From NCBI RefSeq assembly GCF_900215625.1, contig NZ_OBEK01000006.1, positions 1 to 64,000 on the forward strand: a DNA stretch of 64,000 nt. Reading direction: 5' to 3'. A program made the translations under genes and the position numbers. Positions 42,978-52,270 of this stretch are shown here, in pieces (the stretch's first letter is position 1; every line of letters starts with the position of its first letter). The stretch comes from Terribacillus aidingensis (GTDB lineage: Bacteria > Bacillota > Bacilli > Bacillales > Amphibacillaceae). The notes under the pieces are model-generated. The model did not search any database. It was not told where the DNA came from and saw only the letters and a program-made list of their open reading frames with translations.

Positions 42978-43839
42978 CTATTTTTTTGATAGTAATGGCT
43001 TCTTTCGTGTTAAAAGTAAGATCGAAACCAGCATAATGAGAGCTCCGGTAATCTTTTGCCATGTAAGCTCAATCGGGAAAAATGGGTAGGAAATAGCTGC
43101 AAGCAGGATCGGACTAAAAGCCCGAATTGTATTCGCAATCGAGAACCGCAAATATTTTAGGGCTTCATATAAAAACAACGTTCCTATAAATCCCGTCAAT
43201 AAGGACGACAGAGCAATTAATCCAATACCCGAGACAGGGTATCCCCCTTCGAACAGCTGACCTGTGCTAATCGCATAGAGCGCCATGCAGTTATTCGTAA
43301 ATAAAATGGAATTAGAATCTTTATCTGTACCTATCGCCTTTTTTATGTACACATTTGAAAGAGCAAAACAGAATGTCTGAACCAAAGCACACACGCTTCC
43401 TATCAAACTAGCACCGTATACATTGGCCGTATCTAAAAAGAAAAATGCCTAACATCGCAAATAGAATAAAGATTGTCTCATTCTTTAATATCCGCTCTCT
43501 CAGGAGTAGTAAAGACAGCAGGATAGCAAACACCGTATAAAAACGGCCGATAAAACCAATCTCTACCGGTGATAACAAACTCGTACTAACATACATAAGA
43601 ATGACACCGAGCGAGTTGAGTACACCTAAAAAAATCATCTCTCTATCTTTGTAAAACGCCACTTTTTTCCTCTGTATTATCCCAAACAGATAGCACGCCG
43701 CAATGATAACCAGCACATTAATGATGGCAGCTTTAGCCGGACTGATCTCCAGCACGCCAAACTTAGCCAATAAAGGCCCGATGGCCATCATGAAAATCGA
43801 AATGAAATTAAGGATGTGACCTTTCTTCTCCATTAGCAT
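42978..43839 (-). pseudogene. EamA/DMT family transporter split by a frameshift
   Basis: Two open frames make one 10-helix DMT permease of about 286 aa: 43408-43839 (N-terminal half, ~143 aa) and 42978-43406 (C-terminal half, ~142 aa). At the join, reading one frame gives FLFRYGQCIRC and a stop; the other gives FLDTANVYGASLIGSVCALVQ, which leads into the second half. The change is one T too many or too few in the two T5 runs at 43435-43439 and 43441-43445 (A's on the plus strand). Each half has the EamA repeat (for instance GFIGTLFLYEALKYLRFSIANTIRAFSPIL). The substrate is unknown. Real frameshift or homopolymer error. Confidence 0.78.
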
Positions 43840-43921
43840 ATCACCGCGCTATCTTTTAAAATTATGAATATACTCGGTTTAAGAGTCTGTAGATTACTGT
43901 CGGCATGAGACACGGCTTCGT

Positions 43922-44311
43922 TTATTCTGTGAAATGTAGTTGGCACCCACCTTTTGTGTTGTTACCTTCTATCACGATGGAGTAAAATCGGCGGTCTGTA
44001 TGGAAGGTTGCGTTACCTTGTGCGCTTTCACAGAAATTCTTCCGCCAGATTAACTTTTTTCGGTCACGCCATTCCAGTATCAATTCTCCGCTGTCCACTT
44101 TTACATCATAAGTGAACGTAAGGATTTGATTCTTCCTAAACTTAAAATAATGGTATTCAACTCCATTAAATAGCTTATAGGAAAACTTCAACTTATATCG
44201 AGAACGTGTAAAGATATAGTTGTCTTTCTTGACCAGATTAATCATTTTAAGTTTTAGCAGGACAATAAGTATAATAACGATAATAAAAAAACAGATAATA
44301 TTTAAGATCAC
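43922..44311 (-). CDS. Hypothetical membrane-anchored protein
   Basis: 129 aa. One N-terminal hydrophobic helix (residues ~3-22) followed by a basic linker and a beta-rich domain with FSYKLFNGVEYHYFKFRKNQILTFTYDVKVDSGELILEWRDRKKLIW, which looks like a small sandwich domain outside or inside the membrane. GTG start with GGAAGG upstream. It is A/T-rich relative to neighbours. No family recognised. Confidence 0.6.
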   Translation of the reverse strand: MILNIICFFIIVIILIVLLKLKMINLVKKDNYIFTRSRYKLKFSYKLFNGVEYHYFKFRKNQILTFTYDVKVDSGELILEWRDRKKLIWRKNFCESAQGNATFHTDRRFYSIVIEGNNTKGGCQLHFTE

Positions 44312-44390
44312 AACCGCCCTTCCTTCCTCAAAATTCTATGCCTCTTCTTAAACTTATACAATCATTTCCAGAAATAGCTGTCAACACAAA

Positions 44391-44416
44391 AAAAGAGCAC
44401 CGAATCGGTGCTCTTC
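44391..44416 (-). terminator. Terminator of the first aldo/keto reductase gene
   Basis: AAGAGCACCGA and TCGGTGCTCTT (44394-44415) form a perfect stem with almost no loop beyond AA; A-tract on the left gives the T-run. Confidence 0.75.
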
Positions 44417-44426
44417 TCTTCACATA

Positions 44427-45251
44427 TTATCTTACATTCATTTCATTTGGATTTGGACCTTTACGGCGTCCTGCATCCAATTTGTTAATGGCATCCATAT
44501 CTTCAGCAGAAAGTTCAAAGTCGAATACTTCGAAGTTTTCTTTGATGCGGGATGGTGTAACAGATTTCGGAATAACAATTGTGTCATTTTGAAGGTGCCA
44601 GCGCAAGACAACTTGTGCTGCTGTTTTGCCAAGCTTATCTGCAATGCTTGTTACAACTTCATCTTTTAGTACGTCGCCGCCTTGATCAAGCGGGCTCCAA
44701 GCCTCTACAAAGATGTCATGCTTTTTACAGAAATCTTTTAGTGCGTTTTGCGCCAAGTATGGATGGCATTCTACTTGGTTCAGTACTGGTTTGATTTCCG
44801 TTTCTTTCATTAGACGTTCAAGATGCTCAATTTCGAAGTTACATACGCCAATTGCTTTCACGCGGCCATCTTTATACAGCTTCTCCATCGCTTTGAACGT
44901 ATCCACATACTCATCATATTCTGGTGTTGGCCAGTGGATAAGGTAAAGGTCAACATAATCCAAGCCAAGGCGCTCAAGGCTTGCTTCAAAAGCAGCAATC
45001 GTGTTGTCATACCCTTGATCGGAGTTCCATACTTTTGTAGTGATAAAGAGGTCTTCTCTATTCACGTTTGCTTCCTTAATTGCTTTGCCGACGCCTTCTT
45101 CATTTTTGTAAATCATAGCAGTATCGATGCTTGTATAACCGACTTCAAGTGCTTTTTCTACTGCGGCAGTTGCTTCTTCATTTCCTACTTGCCATACTCC
45201 AAAACCAAGCTGTGGCATTTTCAAGTCATTATTTAAAGTTACGTGGTTCAT
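44427..45251 (-). CDS. Aldo/keto reductase (AKR5-type)
   Basis: 274 aa, NADPH-dependent reductase of aldehydes and ketones. TIM-barrel with the catalytic tetrad visible: Asp43 and Tyr48 in SIDTAMIYKNE, Lys73 in TTKVW, His106 in LIHWPTP. IPKSVTPSRIKENFEVFDF near 230 is the NADP-binding segment. Close to B. subtilis YvgN/YtbE, which act on methylglyoxal; the substrate is only likely. ATG start, GGAGTG upstream. Confidence 0.9.
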   Translation of the reverse strand: MNHVTLNNDLKMPQLGFGVWQVGNEEATAAVEKALEVGYTSIDTAMIYKNEEGVGKAIKEANVNREDLFITTKVWNSDQGYDNTIAAFEASLERLGLDYVDLYLIHWPTPEYDEYVDTFKAMEKLYKDGRVKAIGVCNFEIEHLERLMKETEIKPVLNQVECHPYLAQNALKDFCKKHDIFVEAWSPLDQGGDVLKDEVVTSIADKLGKTAAQVVLRWHLQNDTIVIPKSVTPSRIKENFEVFDFELSAEDMDAINKLDAGRRKGPNPNEMNVR

Positions 45252-45329
45252 CTAAAGCACTCCTTTAGTCGTTTTCTTCTTTTAGTATATCGTTCTCATA
45301 ATGGACTGTCATGTGAAATGCTTCTGCAC

Positions 45330-46172
45330 TCACACTACCTCCAACGGTACTTTCGACGTTGGCGGCGGGAATTCCTTGTTTAATTTCTGCATATCGTCCT
45401 TTGTTAAGGTTATCTCTGCTGCTTTCGCATTTTCCATCACATGAGCTGCTTGTCCGGCTTTCGGAATGCTCAGTACTTGACCAGACTGAATCGTCCAAGC
45501 GAGCGCAATCTGGGAAACAGACACATCATATGTTCCAGCTAGTTCACGGACCGCCTCGTTCTGCAAAATCTCTTCCCTGTCCCCTTGAGCTAACGGACAA
45601 TACGCCATAACGGGAACACCTTTATCTCGCAGCCATGGAATCAAATCATACTCAATACCGCGGGCGGTAAGATTGTAAAGTACTTGATTCACAGCACAAT
45701 TACGTCCGTTCTCTGCTTCCCATAACTCTTTCATATCATCTGTATCAAAATTTGATACACCCCAGCGCTTTATCTTCCCTTGCTGCTTCAACTTTTCGAA
45801 AGCATCTACTGTTTCTTGGAGCGGTATTCTGCCGCGCCAATGCAGCAAATATAAGTCTAAATAATCCGTGCCTAGTCTATCTAAAGAGCGATCGCAAGCA
45901 GCCAACACATCATCAAAACCTGCATTCGTTGGCAATACTTTCGAGATGAGAAACACTTTTTCTCTGCGGTTGGCTATCGCCTCTTGTACAAGTCGCTCTG
46001 ATCGCCCGTCTCCGTACATTTCGGCTGTATCTATTACTTGGAGGTCCTGGTCAATGCCTGTTCGCAATGCTTGTATTTCGTCATGCCGCTTGGCATCTTC
46101 ATCACCCATATACCAGGTGCCTTGTCCAATTGCTGGCAACTCAGTTCCATCTGGTAGTGTAACTATTTTCAT
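45330..46172 (-). CDS. Aldo/keto reductase
   Basis: 280 aa, separate paralogue. Tetrad Asp48, Tyr53 (VIDTAEMYGDGRSE), Lys78 (LISKVLP), His111 (YLLHWRG). C-terminal IPKAGQAAHVMENAKAAEI is the cofactor-binding segment. ATG 46172 with GGAGGAGACGGTG upstream; the GTG three bases before is less favourable. The two reductase genes are adjacent and point the same way but are separated by 78 bp, so independent or joint transcription is open. Confidence 0.88.
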   Translation of the reverse strand: MKIVTLPDGTELPAIGQGTWYMGDEDAKRHDEIQALRTGIDQDLQVIDTAEMYGDGRSERLVQEAIANRREKVFLISKVLPTNAGFDDVLAACDRSLDRLGTDYLDLYLLHWRGRIPLQETVDAFEKLKQQGKIKRWGVSNFDTDDMKELWEAENGRNCAVNQVLYNLTARGIEYDLIPWLRDKGVPVMAYCPLAQGDREEILQNEAVRELAGTYDVSVSQIALAWTIQSGQVLSIPKAGQAAHVMENAKAAEITLTKDDMQKLNKEFPPPTSKVPLEVV

Positions 46173-46287
46173 CACCGTCTCCTCCTTTATCGATATTTTT
46201 CCCTTCCCGCTCTCTTAATTAAACGTTTGTTTTAAAAGGCTAAATGGCAGCTTACCTGCATCTGTTGGCAGGATAACGCATATGGTC

Positions 46288-46326
46288 TTGTTTTTCTAGT
46301 TCTAAAGGCTACACTGTAAATTACAG
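46288..46326 (+). promoter_or_regulatory. Promoter and palindrome before the LytTR operon
   Basis: TTGTTT (46288-46293), 16-bp spacer, TACACT (46310-46315). CTGTAAATTACAG (46314-46326) is a perfect 13-bp palindrome starting at the -10, a possible binding site of the operon's own regulator. The remainder of 46173-46353 is empty. Confidence 0.5.
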
Positions 46327-46353
46327 GCAGTAAAATGAGAACTGAGGTGAGCT

Positions 46354-46803
46354 ATGAAAATTACAATTCAAGAGGACGACAATTGCCAGGAAACAGAAGT
46401 TCGAATAACCTGCCGTCGGGCAAATGATGATGTAGTAAAGCTCGTTAAGCTTTTAAGTGCTACGAATCAGGAAAGACTAACAGGAGAGCAAAATGGCGAG
46501 CTGCATCTCCTTCATCCAGAGAATATTTATTACTTCGAATCAGTCGATAACACGGTATTTTTTTATGATGTAAAAGCTGTCTACCGCAGCACCCTCAAGC
46601 TTTATCAAATCGAAGAAGCCAATTTTAGTCGTGACTTTATCCGTGTATCTAAATCCGTCATTGTTAACTTGTCCAAAGTAGAAAAACTCAAACCCGCACT
46701 TGGCCGAAAGCTGGTTGCCACACTCGACAATGCGGAGAAAGTGATGATTTCCCGGCAGTATGTACCTGCTCTCAAGCAGAAACTAGGCATCGGAAAGGAT
46801 TAA
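46354..46803 (+). CDS. LytTR domain DNA-binding regulator
   Basis: 149 aa. A small regulator whose C-terminal ~100 residues are a LytTR domain (ENIYYFESVDNTVFFYD near 56, FIRVSKSVIVNLSKVEKLKP near 95, MISRQYVPALKQKLG). It has no response-receiver domain, so it is not a classical two-component regulator. It is followed at 3 bp by a DUF3021 membrane protein and then by an ABC exporter: the LytTR regulatory-system arrangement in which the membrane protein restrains the regulator. ATG with GAGGTG upstream. Confidence 0.88.
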   Translation: MKITIQEDDNCQETEVRITCRRANDDVVKLVKLLSATNQERLTGEQNGELHLLHPENIYYFESVDNTVFFYDVKAVYRSTLKLYQIEEANFSRDFIRVSKSVIVNLSKVEKLKPALGRKLVATLDNAEKVMISRQYVPALKQKLGIGKD

Positions 46804-46806
46804 GAC

Positions 46807-47247
46807 ATGAAAACTTTCGTGAATTTCATCCAGGCATGGGGCATCATGTTTATGTTCTCGCTTTTTGCAACCAGTATATATATTTATTATTTCATCGGAT
46901 TGACGGAAATGGAAATTGCGCTTGTTCCGCAAAACGCACTTATTACCTTAATCCTAACGTTGCTGATGGACTTTGTTTTTAACCGCAGCCGCATATCCAG
47001 CATTTTCGTTCGCTCTTTTTTGTTCCTTGTCATTGTTCTAGTCGCCTTCACTTCTGCAGCTGTTTTGTTTGGCTGGTTTGATACTGGCAATTGGAAACTG
47101 CTCGGGTTATTGTTCGCACTTGTTTCATTTATTTACATTATCCTATGGTCCATCTATCACCTTATCTATACGTTTGAAGCAAAACATCTGAATGAAGAGC
47201 TGACAAATTATAAAAGGAAGAAGCGTGATCCAAGTGAAAATCATTGA
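46807..47247 (+). CDS. DUF3021 family membrane protein, likely LytTR inhibitor
   Basis: 146 aa, four transmembrane helices (residues ~10-30, 42-60, 72-92, 98-120) and a charged C-terminal tail. DUF3021 proteins are paired with LytTR regulators and, in streptococcal systems such as HdrM/BrsM-like ones, hold the regulator inactive at the membrane. Three bases after the LytTR gene; its 3' end overlaps the ATPase gene by 23 bp, so translation is coupled. Confidence 0.83.
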   Translation: MKTFVNFIQAWGIMFMFSLFATSIYIYYFIGLTEMEIALVPQNALITLILTLLMDFVFNRSRISSIFVRSFLFLVIVLVAFTSAAVLFGWFDTGNWKLLGLLFALVSFIYIILWSIYHLIYTFEAKHLNEELTNYKRKKRDPSENH

Positions 47248-48172
47248 GATAAAACATCTGTCAAAAACCTACGGAAAATCCAAAGCTGTTGATGATTTAT
47301 CATTTAATGTAGAAAAGGGACACCTCTTCGCTTTTCTCGGAGTGAACGGTGCCGGCAAATCCACAACCATTCATATGATTGCAACACGCTTGCAGCAAAC
47401 AGCAGGCACTATCTGTGTTGCCGGTTATACAGCAGGAAAAGATGATGCCAAAATACGCCGGCAGATTGGACTGGTGTTTCAGGATAATGTGTTAGATGAT
47501 GCGCTGACTGTAGAAGAAAATCTGGACATGTGGGGGCGTTTTTACAGGTTGTCTAAGGCGGAAACAAAAGCCAGTATCACTTGGGTAACCGATACCTTAC
47601 AGTTAGAACCAATCCTAAAAAAGCAATTTCGTCACCTGTCTGGCGGCCAAAAACGGCGTGCAGAAATTGCTCGTGCACTTCTTCACCGCCCTTCTATTCT
47701 TTTCCTAGATGAACCAACGACTGGACTGGACCCTCAAACAAGAGTGGATGTATGGAAAACAGTCGCACATTTGCAGCAGCAGCTGCAAATGACAGTCTTT
47801 CTGACAACGCATTATATGGAAGAAGCAGCTCAAGCCGATCAAATTGTCGTTATTGATAAAGGCAGGATTAAAGCACAAGGAACACCGGCCGCCCTTAAAA
47901 ATAAGTACGCTGCTGATACACTGCGCCTGCTCGTAGACAAACCAGAAACCACGGCTTCCTATTTAACAGAGCGATCTTACAGCTATAACAAAAAGCACGA
48001 TTACTTTCATATTTCCGTCACAAATAGCCAGCAAGCGTACAACATACTCAAAAATCTAGAGGAACATGTACAAGACTTTGAACTAATAAAAGGCAGTCTC
48101 GACGATGTATTTATTCAATTAGTAAAGGAGAATAACGATGCAAACAATCTGGCAGCTGACAAAACGCTCTAA
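47225..48172 (+). CDS. ABC transporter ATP-binding protein
   Basis: 315 aa. Walker A GVNGAGKST at residues 39-47, Q-loop VFQDNVLDD near 86, signature LSGGQKRRAE near 138, Walker B ILFLDEPTTGLDP near 160 and the switch histidine in TTHYMEEA near 195. C-terminal part as in drug/antibiotic exporters (DrrA-like). GTG 47225 has AAGGAAG upstream. It overlaps both the DUF3021 gene and the permease gene. Confidence 0.92.
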   Translation: MIQVKIIEIKHLSKTYGKSKAVDDLSFNVEKGHLFAFLGVNGAGKSTTIHMIATRLQQTAGTICVAGYTAGKDDAKIRRQIGLVFQDNVLDDALTVEENLDMWGRFYRLSKAETKASITWVTDTLQLEPILKKQFRHLSGGQKRRAEIARALLHRPSILFLDEPTTGLDPQTRVDVWKTVAHLQQQLQMTVFLTTHYMEEAAQADQIVVIDKGRIKAQGTPAALKNKYAADTLRLLVDKPETTASYLTERSYSYNKKHDYFHISVTNSQQAYNILKNLEEHVQDFELIKGSLDDVFIQLVKENNDANNLAADKTL

Positions 48173-49010
48173 TCGACTTTTTTTCCGCGACAAAACTGCT
48201 GTTTTCATGTCTTTATTTACTATTGGTATCATCATTGTGCTTTACTTGCTGTTCTTAGCTGATGTGACAACGGAGGCAGCACAGGAAGCAGCAACAGGCT
48301 CCAGCGGTATGAAAGCCTTGATACAAAGCTGGCTTTTAGCTGGAATCATTGTCGTTATTTCCCTAACGGTTACCTTATCAGTACTAGGAACGATGATCGA
48401 GGACGCTGCCGGCAACCAGCTGCATGCTTTGCTTATTACTCCGATTACCCGTACACAGCTTGTCGTCGGCTATCTGTTATCCGCTTGGTTTATTGCGGTG
48501 CTCTTCTCGGTCGGTTCCCTATTCCTTGCACAAGGCTATTTTTGGCTCACGGATAAACCTACCGTAGCCTGGGATGGCTTGCTGATAGCTATTGGTTTAA
48601 TTATGCTCATTACCTTTAGTTCAGCAGCGTTTCTATTTGTCCTTCTTGCCCCAATAAAATCAAGAAAGTCTTTCTCCTCGTTGGGGACCATCGTCGGGAC
48701 ACTATCCGGATTTCTATTAGGAATTTACATCCCTATCGGACAGCTCCCTAGTTTTGTCCAGGAGATCACGAAATTCTTCCCGCCAACATATGGCGTTGCT
48801 GCACTTCGCGATGTTTTAATGACGCCTTCTATGACTGACACTTTTGCCGACGCACCCGCTGCCGCATTAGACACTTTCAAAGATACTTTCGGCGTGCATA
48901 TCACCTTATTTGAATCAACTGTTCAACTGCCAGTCATACTGGGTATTCTGCTTCTGACAGGGAGCCTATTTTTAAGCTTAGGCGTTTGGCTTCGCTCCGC
49001 AAGAATGTGA
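48138..49010 (+). CDS. ABC-2 type transporter permease
   Basis: 290 aa, six transmembrane helices with the large extracellular loop after helix 1. Contains the ABC-2 coupling-region motif, near GNQLHALLITPITRTQLVVGYLLSA (residues ~95-115). Partner of the preceding ATPase (35-bp overlap); together they form an exporter of unknown cargo, perhaps a peptide or a drug. Start ATG with AAAGGAG. Confidence 0.88.
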   Translation: MQTIWQLTKRSNRLFFRDKTAVFMSLFTIGIIIVLYLLFLADVTTEAAQEAATGSSGMKALIQSWLLAGIIVVISLTVTLSVLGTMIEDAAGNQLHALLITPITRTQLVVGYLLSAWFIAVLFSVGSLFLAQGYFWLTDKPTVAWDGLLIAIGLIMLITFSSAAFLFVLLAPIKSRKSFSSLGTIVGTLSGFLLGIYIPIGQLPSFVQEITKFFPPTYGVAALRDVLMTPSMTDTFADAPAAALDTFKDTFGVHITLFESTVQLPVILGILLLTGSLFLSLGVWLRSARM

Positions 49011-49021
49011 ATTCAGCACAA

Positions 49022-49067
49022 AGAGGAATCGAATTCTCTGCGTCCAGCAGACCAATCCGATTCCTTT
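49022..49067 (+). terminator. Candidate terminator of the LytTR-ABC operon
   Basis: AGGAATCG (49024-49031) and CGATTCCT (49058-49065), 8 bp with a 26-base loop, followed by short T runs. Weak. Confidence 0.35.
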
Positions 49068-49126
49068 CGCACTTCTGTATTTTTATTTAAACAAACGCTT
49101 GATCACAAGCCATTATCCGACACAAT

Positions 49127-49648
49127 CTAATCCTGAAGATAGCGATACAATGTTGTCTTACTAATGCCTGTTTCAATTGTTATATCTGCAATCGTATACT
49201 TCTTGCTGCGATACATATCCATTGCTTTCTGTACATTTCGGTCTGGTTTACGCGGTCTGCCGCCGCCTTTGTTGCGCCCTTTAGCTTCTGAAAGACCAGC
49301 CTTTGTTCGCTCTCCTACTACATCCCTTCGAAAGACAGCAATCTGCTCCAAGTGCTGAAAGAAGTTATCTTCCCGAGTGTCGATTCCATCTTCTAACGAC
49401 AGAAGGCCCGCCTGTCTTTCCTGGAGGTTTCGACAAATGTTGATTAGTTCCTTTGTCGAATTGGCTAAGCTGTATAACTTGCGTACAACGAGCATATCCC
49501 CAGGCTGTATCTGTTCAAGAAGATCCTCCAGCAAAGGCTGCCCTTGCACATCTTCTTTCTCTTCTATGATGCGAGTACAGCTCATTATTCTATCCGGCTG
49601 CTGCTCCCATTTTTTGTTTACAAATTCACGAATATAACCGATTTCCAT
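49127..49648 (-). CDS. Serine-recombinase-like protein without catalytic residues
   Basis: 173 aa, the size of a Hin/Tn3-resolvase. The fold is recognisable: GYIREFVNKKWEQQ at the start, LLEDLLEQIQPGDMLVVRKL near residue 40-59, VVGERTKAGLSEAKGRNKGGGRPRK near 110-134, and a C-terminal helix-turn-helix KYTIADITIETGISKTTLYRYL. But GY(A)RVS is GYIREFV: the nucleophile Ser is missing. The usual LDRLGRS is LYSLANS: both active-site arginines are missing. It should bind DNA without recombining it. No terminal repeats are seen nearby. Start ATG. Confidence 0.78.
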   Translation of the reverse strand: MEIGYIREFVNKKWEQQPDRIMSCTRIIEEKEDVQGQPLLEDLLEQIQPGDMLVVRKLYSLANSTKELINICRNLQERQAGLLSLEDGIDTREDNFFQHLEQIAVFRRDVVGERTKAGLSEAKGRNKGGGRPRKPDRNVQKAMDMYRSKKYTIADITIETGISKTTLYRYLQD

Positions 49649-49797
49649 TCTCTATTCACTCCAAACACAAGTACCAAAAAGGGTAGTTTTGGTTCACAAA
49701 TTATCTATAACATGTTAGAGTAAGCTTATCAAAAATCGGACACGACTTCTATGAGACTTAGAAGTCAACAAATTTAAAACAAAGGGGTGTATACAGA

Positions 49798-51270
49798 TTG
49801 ACTGAAACAAAATTAAATAAACAATGGTTTGGCAACATTCGCGGAGACCTGCTCTCTGGTATTGTTGTGGCACTTGCCCTAATCCCAGAAGCCATCGCTT
49901 TTTCGATTATCGCAGGAGTCGATCCAATGGTTGGCTTATACGCATCCTTCTCGATGGCTGTTGTCATTGCTATTGTTGGAGGCAGACCTGCCATGATTTC
50001 CGCCGCCACTGGTGCAATGGCATTGCTGATGGTGACGCTGGTGAAGGACCACGGCCTCGAGTATTTATTTGCCACTACCATCCTGACGGGAATATTACAG
50101 CTTTTATTCGGCGTTTTAGGTATTGCCCGATTTATGAAATTCATTCCGCGTTCGGTAATGATTGGTTTCGTAAACTCGCTCGCAATCTTAATTTTCATGG
50201 CGCAAGTTCCACATTTCATTGGGATCAATACGACAACGTATATCGTGGTAGGAGTTACACTCGGTATCATTTATTTATTCCCACTCATAACAAAAGCGGT
50301 ACCTGCTCCACTAGTGGCCATTCTTGCAGTAACAATCTTGTCTTTGTTCCTGCATCTTGATGTCCGTTCTGTCGGAGACCTGGGGCAAATAAAACAAGCA
50401 CTTCCTAGCTTTTTAATTCCTAACATTCCATTAAACATGGAAACATTGCAGATTATCTTCCCTACTGCCTTGGCATTATCTATTGTGGGATTGCTGGAAT
50501 CCTTACTGACAGCATCCATCGTTGATGATATGACTGACACAGACAGCAGCAAAAACAAAGAAGCACGCGGACAGGGTATCGCCAATATCGTTACAGGCTT
50601 TTTCGGCGGTATGGCAGGCTGTGCAATGATTGGTCAGTCTGTTATTAATGTGAAATCTGGCGGGCGCGGACGGCTGTCTACGTTTGTTGCCGGTATTTTC
50701 TTAATGTTTCTAATTCTCGTTCTGGGAGACTGGGTAGTGATGATTCCAATGCCAGCGCTAGTTGGTGTAATGGTCATGGTTTCCATCGGCACCTTTGATT
50801 GGCACTCCCTTCGTACACTGACGCGTGTTCCAATATCAGATTCCGCCGTCATGATTGTAACGGTTATTGCTGTAGTAGCGACACATAACCTATCTATTGG
50901 CGTATTTATCGGTATCTTGTTAAGTTCTATTTTCTTCGTTGCGAAGATATCTAAAGTAAAAGTGGAGGCACACACTGACGCAGAAGCAGAGAACGTGCGT
51001 TATGTTATTACCGGTCAGCTATTTTTCGCTTCCGTTACCGACTTCACCAATAGTTTCACTTATGAAGCTACCCAACAGCATGTGATACTTGATTTCTCAA
51101 ACACACATATTTGGGATGACTCCGCAGTGGCAGCGATTGACAAAGTCGTGCTAAAATTTAAGGAGAAGGGCGCTTCCATTACCTTAGTGGGCTTAAACAA
51201 AGACAGCGAAGCCCTTATGAACAGATTGACAGCGATCGATTCAGCATATGTGAATGTATCAAACCATTAA
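49798..51270 (+). CDS. SulP family inorganic anion transporter with STAS domain
   Basis: 490 aa. N-terminal membrane domain with about 12-14 helices ([21 protein letters not shown] near 20, [17 protein letters not shown] near 230, [14 protein letters not shown]-type region near 285) and a C-terminal STAS domain from about residue 395 ([21 protein letters not shown]). SulP proteins carry sulfate, bicarbonate or organic acids; in B. subtilis relatives the substrate is uncertain. TTG start with GGGGTG eight bases upstream. Followed 14 bp later by a UspA gene, a common pairing. Confidence 0.88.
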   Translation: MTETKLNKQWFGNIRGDLLSGIVVALALIPEAIAFSIIAGVDPMVGLYASFSMAVVIAIVGGRPAMISAATGAMALLMVTLVKDHGLEYLFATTILTGILQLLFGVLGIARFMKFIPRSVMIGFVNSLAILIFMAQVPHFIGINTTTYIVVGVTLGIIYLFPLITKAVPAPLVAILAVTILSLFLHLDVRSVGDLGQIKQALPSFLIPNIPLNMETLQIIFPTALALSIVGLLESLLTASIVDDMTDTDSSKNKEARGQGIANIVTGFFGGMAGCAMIGQSVINVKSGGRGRLSTFVAGIFLMFLILVLGDWVVMIPMPALVGVMVMVSIGTFDWHSLRTLTRVPISDSAVMIVTVIAVVATHNLSIGVFIGILLSSIFFVAKISKVKVEAHTDAEAENVRYVITGQLFFASVTDFTNSFTYEATQQHVILDFSNTHIWDDSAVAAIDKVVLKFKEKGASITLVGLNKDSEALMNRLTAIDSAYVNVSNH

Positions 51271-51284
51271 AAGGCGGTGCACCT

Positions 51285-51704
51285 ATGTATAAGAAAATCG
51301 TAGTGGCAATTGATGGTTCCGATCATAGCTTCCTTGCCGCAGAGCATGCCATCGAGTTAGCAAAGCTGCAGACTGGAACACATGTGGAAGGCATTCATGT
51401 CCTTAATTATGAGAAGACGAAATCAGACGTCCTTCACAGCAGTGATCCGATTCAGCTGCAAATGCAGCGCGAAGAGAAGTTCAAGCGTTTTCGTGATGCT
51501 TTTGAGAAAGCTGCTGTTCCATACAAACTAATCATGAAACACGGTGAGCCTGCTCCAATGATTCTAGAGCATGCACGCGATACTAGTGCAGATCTTATAA
51601 TCATCGGCAGCCGCGGATTGAACCCACTTCAGGAAATCGTTATGGGCAGCGTCAGCGGCCGTGTGGCTAAACGCGCAAAATGCCCCATTATGATCGTAAA
51701 ATAA
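51285..51704 (+). CDS. Universal stress protein UspA family
   Basis: 139 aa. ATP-binding type: the nucleotide motif G-2x-G-9x-G(S) is present in GSRGLNPLQEIVMGSVSG near residues 107-124; DGS near 10 completes the site. Probably modulates the SulP transporter, with which it shares a transcript. GGCGGTG precedes the ATG. Confidence 0.9.
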   Translation: MYKKIVVAIDGSDHSFLAAEHAIELAKLQTGTHVEGIHVLNYEKTKSDVLHSSDPIQLQMQREEKFKRFRDAFEKAAVPYKLIMKHGEPAPMILEHARDTSADLIIIGSRGLNPLQEIVMGSVSGRVAKRAKCPIMIVK

Positions 51705-51715
51705 CTAGCAGCAAC

Positions 51716-51746
51716 AAAGGCTGCCGGCAAACACCGGCAGCCTTTT
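51716..51746. terminator. Terminator of the SulP-Usp operon
   Basis: AAAGGCTGCCGG (51716-51727) pairs with CCGGCAGCCTTT (51734-51745), followed by further T's. Confidence 0.92.
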
Positions 51747-51772
51747 TATTTACCTGCAAAAGGAGAGATACA

Positions 51773-52231
51773 ATGATTATAAGAAAACTACTTCCTTCCG
51801 AAACGCCTCCCATGGAGCTCCTGCTGGAAGCAGATCCATCTGAAACGAAGGTCGCGACTTATCTAAATGAAGGAAGTTGCTTCATTGCAGAAGAAGAGGA
51901 AGCTATTCTCGGCGTCTATGTCATGCTGCCGATTAAACCAGGTACTGCAGAAATAATGAACATTTCCGTTCGGGCCTCAAGCCAAGGAAAAGGAATCGGA
52001 AAACAACTTATCCGCCATGCCATTCATCAAGCCAACAAAGACGGCTATAGCTCACTGGAAGTTGGAACGGGAAACTCCAGCATTGATCAACTGGCTTTCT
52101 ATCAGAAATGCGGCTTCCGAATGACAGCCATTGAGCCTGATTTTTTCCTGCGGCACTATGAGATGCCTATCTATGAAAATGGAATTCAATGTCGGGATAT
52201 GATTCGGTTTGTTTATCCTTTAACACCTTAA
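51773..52231 (+). CDS. GNAT family N-acetyltransferase
   Basis: 152 aa. Acetyl-CoA motif ISVRASSQGKGIGKQLIRHAI near residues 64-84, and NSSIDQLAFYQKCGFR near 100. GNAT of unknown substrate. ATG 51773 has AAAGGAGAGATAC upstream; the longer frame reaching 51680 passes through the terminator and is rejected. Confidence 0.85.
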   Translation: MIIRKLLPSETPPMELLLEADPSETKVATYLNEGSCFIAEEEEAILGVYVMLPIKPGTAEIMNISVRASSQGKGIGKQLIRHAIHQANKDGYSSLEVGTGNSSIDQLAFYQKCGFRMTAIEPDFFLRHYEMPIYENGIQCRDMIRFVYPLTP

Positions 52232-52270
52232 AACGAACATGCACCCTAGCTGATTATGAATCAATAGACT

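Noticed and set aside
45265-45498. 77-codon frame between the two aldo/keto reductases
   Set aside because: It overlaps the end of the second reductase in another frame and has no start signal.
49127-49648. Active mobile element around the recombinase-like gene
   Set aside because: Catalytic residues are lost, and no inverted repeats, transposase partner or target duplications were seen nearby.
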